A stretch of DNA of 40,980 bases from a virus. This document shows, piece after piece, positions 38,291-40,980 of this stretch. The notes below the pieces were generated by a model. That model saw only the letters and a program-made list of their open reading frames with translations, was not told where the DNA came from and ran no database searches. The first letter of the stretch is position 1. Each line of letters opens with the position of its first letter. A program made the position numbers and the translations under genes. The DNA is taken from the IMG/VR virus record IMGVR_UViG_3300048586_000924, positions 1 to 40,980 of that record, one strand, 5' to 3'.

Positions 38291-38324
38291 GGGCCCGCGC
38301 CGATTGGCACTTCGGCCAGGGCCC
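38278..38324 (+). other. Programmed -1 ribosomal frameshift site with stem-loop
   Basis: Heptamer GGGAAAC (38278-38284) is in the correct phase (G GGA AAC). A 6-nt spacer includes the 0-frame stop, then a stem-loop: GGGCCC (38291-38296) with GGGCCC (38319-38324) and, inside, GCCGA (38299-38303) with TCGGC (38312-38316). It resembles lambda's G GGA AAG at the G/GT junction. Confidence 0.85.
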
Positions 38325-38607
38325 TGACTACTGCCGCGGCTGCGCGGCCCTCGATCGCGATTGCGGCCTCGCCTGCCCCTACGCCGCCCAAGCCCCGGCC
38401 AGCGTCGAGGGAGCCGCCGTCTGGGCCGCCGGCACCACCTGCGCCACGGCGACCATGGCCGGCTTTGACCTCGACATGCCGGCGGCGCTCGCCACCGCCC
38501 GCGAGATGGGCGCCCCCGGCTGGGCCGCCGCGGAACTCCTGCTCGCCATGCGCATGGGCCTCGCCGCCGGCAGCGCCGCACGACGCCCCAATCCTCCCGG
38601 ATCCTGA
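38284..38607 (+). CDS. Frameshift-dependent extension of the tail chaperone (T part of G-T)
   Basis: An open -1 frame continuing directly after the slippery site to the TGA at 38605-38607; about 107 residues. It has no good start or ribosome site of its own (first Met only in the middle, 38452 region). The translation is not random: ADWHFGQGPDYCRGCAALDRD, a CGLACPY cysteine pair, then AALATAREMGAPGWAAAELLLAM. The four cysteines could bind zinc. In lambda the T part recruits the tail tube protein to the chaperone-coated tape measure. Made at a few percent of G if the frameshift works as in lambda. Confidence 0.8.
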   Translation, partial: RLRARADWHFGQGPDYCRGCAALDRDCGLACPYAAQAPASVEGAAVWAAGTTCATATMAGFDLDMPAALATAREMGAPGWAAAELLLAMRMGLAAGSAARRPNPPGS

Positions 38608-38636
38608 TCACCCCACCGACGCAGGAGGCGTGACGC

Positions 38637-40793
38637 ATGGCTGACGCCACCCGCCGCGTCTCGGTCCGGCTGTCGCTGGACGACGCCGCCCGGGTCAAGC
38701 AGGAGCTGCGTGAGGTCGGCGAGACCGGCCAGCGGAGCCTGGAGCGCATCCAGGGCGGCGCCGACCGCGCCTCCCGCGCGCTCGACCTGCTCGACGTCGC
38801 CGTGCGCGGCGTGCAGATCGCCGGCCTCGCCGCCGGGCTGCGCGCCGTGGTGGTGGCCGGCGACGCGCTCACCCAATCCATGGGGCGGCTCAACACCGCG
38901 CTCGGCTCCGTCGAGCGTGCCGGCGAGATCTACGACCGCCTCTATCGCGACAGCCTGCAGACTGGCGTTGCCGTGCGCGAGAGCGTGGACGCCTTCGCCC
39001 GCTTCTCGATCGCGGCGCGCGAGATCGGCGCCACCTCCGACCAGGTCGCCACGCTGGTTGGCGGCCTGCAGCGCATTGCCATCGCATCCGGCGCCAGCCA
39101 GCAGGAGATCGCCTCCTCCACCCAGCAGCTCGCCCAGGCGCTGGCCTCCGGCACGCTGCAGGGCGATGAACTGCGCAGCATCCTGGAAGGCCTGCCCACC
39201 CTGGCGCAGGCGCTGGCCCGCGAGCTCGGTGTCTCCATCGGCGAGCTCCGCAAGCTCGGCTCCGAGGGCAAGCTCACCGCCGATACGGTCTTCCCCGCAC
39301 TGCTGCGGGCCGTCGAGCGGCTGAATGGCGAGTTCGAGCGGGCGCCGCTTTCCGTCGGCCGCGCCTTCGGTCAGCTCACCGCCGCCGCCGATCAGTTCCT
39401 TGCCCGGCTGGACCAGGCGATTGGCCTGTCCAACGCCCTGGCCCGGGCGCTCTCCGGTGCCGCCCGTGTGCTGGACGGCGTGCGCCGCGGCTCCGGGCTG
39501 CTGCTGCCCTCCGAGCTGGAGGCGGACCGCCGCGCCCAGGCCGAGGCCCTGCGCGCCCAGATCGCCCGCCTCGAGGCCGAGAACGACGGCCGCGACAGCC
39601 TGCGCTCGCAGCCCCGGCGTGGCTCGATCCGCGGTGGCCTGGTCGGCACCGCGCAACAGCAGGCCGGCGTGGACCGCGCCGCGCGGCTGGAGGAACTGCG
39701 CCGCCAGTACTCGGAACTCCAGGAGGAGATCACCCGCGGCGAGCAGGCTGCCGGCGAGCGCCAGCGCACGGAGCAGGAGGCCGCGGCTGGCCAGGCCGCC
39801 GAGGCCCGCCGCCGCCGGACCGCCGCGGATGCCGAGGAACTCCGCAAGGCACTGGACGACCGCTTTCGCATCAACAGCGAATACGAGGATCGCGTCCGCC
39901 GCCTGCGCGAGGCCGAGGCCGCGGGCGGCATCACCGCCGCCGACCGCACCCGCCTCGAAACCCTGGCGCTGCGCGAGCGTGACGAGGCGCTGCGCCGCAT
40001 CGAGGGCACCACCCGCCGCGTGGCATCCATCCCGCGCCCGGACCGCGAGGCCGAGCGGGAGATCAACGACATCATCCGCGAGCGCGAGCGGCTGATCCAG
40101 AACAACGAGAATGCCCAGGAGCGCTACACAAGGCGCCTGGAAACCCTCGGCCGGCTGGTGGAGCGGTCCGAGCGCATCGGCCGGCCCATCCCCGACGAGA
40201 CCGTCTCGCGCGAGGCCAATGCCGCGCTGGAGGAGCTGGAGCGCAGCCAGCAGCGCGTCCAGCAGGCGACCGAGCGCACCAGCAACACGGCGCGCGAGCT
40301 CGGCCTGACCTTCTCCTCCGCCTTCGAGGACGCGATCATCAAGGGCGAGAGCTTCTCCAAGGTGCTGCAGGGCATCCTGCAGGACATCGCCCGCATCGTG
40401 GTCCGGCGCACCATCACCGAGCCGCTCGGCACGGCGGTGACCTCCAGCCTGGGCGGCTTTGACTTCGGTTCGATCTTCTCGGGGATCGGCTCGGCGCTCG
40501 GCGGGTTGTTCCGCGCCGAGGGCGGGCCAGTGGCGGGTGGGCAGCCCTATATCGTCGGTGAGCGCGGGCCTGAATGGTTCGTGCCGAACCGCAGCGGCAC
40601 CGTGCTGCCCAACGGCATGGCGCCAGGTGGCCCCGTCATCAACCAGAGCATCACCATCGATGCCCGCGGGGCGGATGCCGGCGTCGAGGCGCGGCTGCGC
40701 GTGCTCTCGGCACAGATCGTGCGGCAGGCCAGTGCCGCCACGCTGGACGCCATCCGCCGCGGCGGCAGCGCCACTTCCATCGTGCGGGGCTAG
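38637..40793 (+). CDS. Tape measure protein
   Basis: A 718-aa protein that sets tail length. The N-terminal helical part (TRRVSVRLSLDDAARVKQEL) is followed by the tape measure domain (about 75-215: RESVDAFARFSIAAREIGATS, ELRSILEGLPTLAQALARELGV, LRKLGSEGKLTADTVFPALL). A long charged coiled-coil region (about 290-540) and a lambda-type C-terminal domain (FSSAFEDAIIKGESFSKVLQG, then GGPVAGGQPYIVGERGPEWFVP) complete it. Length suggests a relatively short tail, roughly 100 nm by the usual 0.15 nm per residue. AGGAGG at 38623-38628 precedes the ATG. Confidence 0.95.
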   Translation: MADATRRVSVRLSLDDAARVKQELREVGETGQRSLERIQGGADRASRALDLLDVAVRGVQIAGLAAGLRAVVVAGDALTQSMGRLNTALGSVERAGEIYDRLYRDSLQTGVAVRESVDAFARFSIAAREIGATSDQVATLVGGLQRIAIASGASQQEIASSTQQLAQALASGTLQGDELRSILEGLPTLAQALARELGVSIGELRKLGSEGKLTADTVFPALLRAVERLNGEFERAPLSVGRAFGQLTAAADQFLARLDQAIGLSNALARALSGAARVLDGVRRGSGLLLPSELEADRRAQAEALRAQIARLEAENDGRDSLRSQPRRGSIRGGLVGTAQQQAGVDRAARLEELRRQYSELQEEITRGEQAAGERQRTEQEAAAGQAAEARRRRTAADAEELRKALDDRFRINSEYEDRVRRLREAEAAGGITAADRTRLETLALRERDEALRRIEGTTRRVASIPRPDREAEREINDIIRERERLIQNNENAQERYTRRLETLGRLVERSERIGRPIPDETVSREANAALEELERSQQRVQQATERTSNTARELGLTFSSAFEDAIIKGESFSKVLQGILQDIARIVVRRTITEPLGTAVTSSLGGFDFGSIFSGIGSALGGLFRAEGGPVAGGQPYIVGERGPEWFVPNRSGTVLPNGMAPGGPVINQSITIDARGADAGVEARLRVLSAQIVRQASAATLDAIRRGGSATSIVRG

Positions 40794-40809
40794 GGCCCAG
40801 GAGGGCATC

Positions 40810-40980
40810 ATGACCGAATACGCCTGGCCCAGCGTGCTGCGCCCGTCGCGGATGAGCTTCTACCTGCAGCACAACACCCTGCGCTTCGTCTCCCCCGTCA
40901 CCCGCGCCACGCAGGTGCTGCGGCGCGAGGGCGCGCGCTGGGTGGCGGAGGCGAGCTTCGAGCCGCTGGGGCGGGTGCAG
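40810..40980 (+). CDS. Tail protein, partial (N-terminal 57 residues)
   Basis: An open frame starting at ATG 40810 after CAGGAGGGCATC and running off the window. The start (MTEYAWPSVLRPSRMSFYLQHN, RFVSPVTRATQVLRREGARW) resembles minor tail or distal tail proteins placed directly after the tape measure in phages of this type. The rest is not available, so the specific family is not assigned. Confidence 0.7.
   Translation, partial: MTEYAWPSVLRPSRMSFYLQHNTLRFVSPVTRATQVLRREGARWVAEASFEPLGRVQ

Larger units (their letters stand above)
3506..40980. mobile_element. Temperate siphophage (prophage), right end beyond the window
   Basis: Continuous phage modules run from a serine-recombinase integration cassette through repressor, replication/recombination, DNA methylation, packaging, head and tail genes. 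Genes are packed with 1-4 bp overlaps. The right end is not reached, because the last gene is cut by the window edge. The left end is uncertain: composition changes near 3.5 kb where the ietAS-like pair starts, and I could not identify attachment sites. The pair could be inside the prophage as cargo or be adjacent host/island DNA. Virion genes (GpA terminase, lambda-type portal, HK97-type protease/capsid fusion, long tape measure) indicate a long-tailed siphovirus. Confidence 0.9.

Overview
This window reads as most of one temperate siphophage genome (a prophage) in a GC-rich alphaproteobacterium. An Acetobacteraceae or Roseomonas-like host is a guess from the very high GC, the ATGA-coupled gene style and the DUF2924/serine-recombinase/HTH trio familiar from alphaproteobacteria. 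No tRNA, rRNA or CRISPR array was seen.

Left arm (about 1-7850, all leftward). From the control region near 7.85-8.15 kb an apparently single polycistronic unit runs left: an ImmA/IrrE-type metallopeptidase, an XRE repressor-like protein, a 229-aa unknown, a 68-aa unknown, DUF2924, a large serine recombinase, a small HTH partner, and then an AAA ATPase plus a subtilisin-like protease. The last pair matches the IetA/IetS architecture (plasmid stability toxin-antitoxin, also catalogued as anti-phage defence). It starts 12 bp after the integrase module and has visibly lower GC, so it looks like acquired cargo at the prophage edge.

Rightward early and replication region (8.1-19.6 kb). A sigma-70-like factor heads a tightly overlapping operon. 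It includes a ParB-like protein, a truncated and a complete copy of a Sak4-like ATPase, an SSB-like protein, a DEAH helicase, a PD-(D/E)XK exonuclease with a probable Fe-S cluster, a RepB-type primase/RepA-type helicase fusion and a RuvC-like resolvase. Between primase-helicase and RuvC lies a 200-bp array of twelve 9-bp repeats in paired, inverted layout, followed by GC hairpins: a strong candidate replication origin. The unit ends at a hairpin terminator near 19.64 kb.

Middle (19.7-24.6 kb). Two tandem ParB-domain/DNA-methyltransferase fusions (one TSPPY, one DPPY) sit behind an operator-like repeat cluster. A set of small genes follows, two of which share a near-identical 28-bp leader.

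Virion genes (24.66 kb to the end). The order is terminase small and large (GpA type), gpW-like, portal, an unusual structural protein with an FCCH-like domain, a fused prohead protease/major capsid protein, DUF2190, lysis-like genes, neck and tail-completion genes, tail tube, tail chaperone G and G-T, tape measure, and the start of a further tail gene. The G-T pair carries a textbook -1 frameshift site (GGGAAAC, a 6-nt spacer and a stem-loop). Between tail tube and chaperone sits a self-contained cargo unit: a TauE/SafE-type membrane transporter and a ModE-like regulator, divergent around a perfect 8-8-8 palindrome resembling a molybdate (Mo) box.

The most notable items are the cargo pair with its Mo-box-like palindrome, the frameshift site, the origin-like repeat array, the ietAS pair at the end of the lysogeny operon, and the paired methyltransferases.
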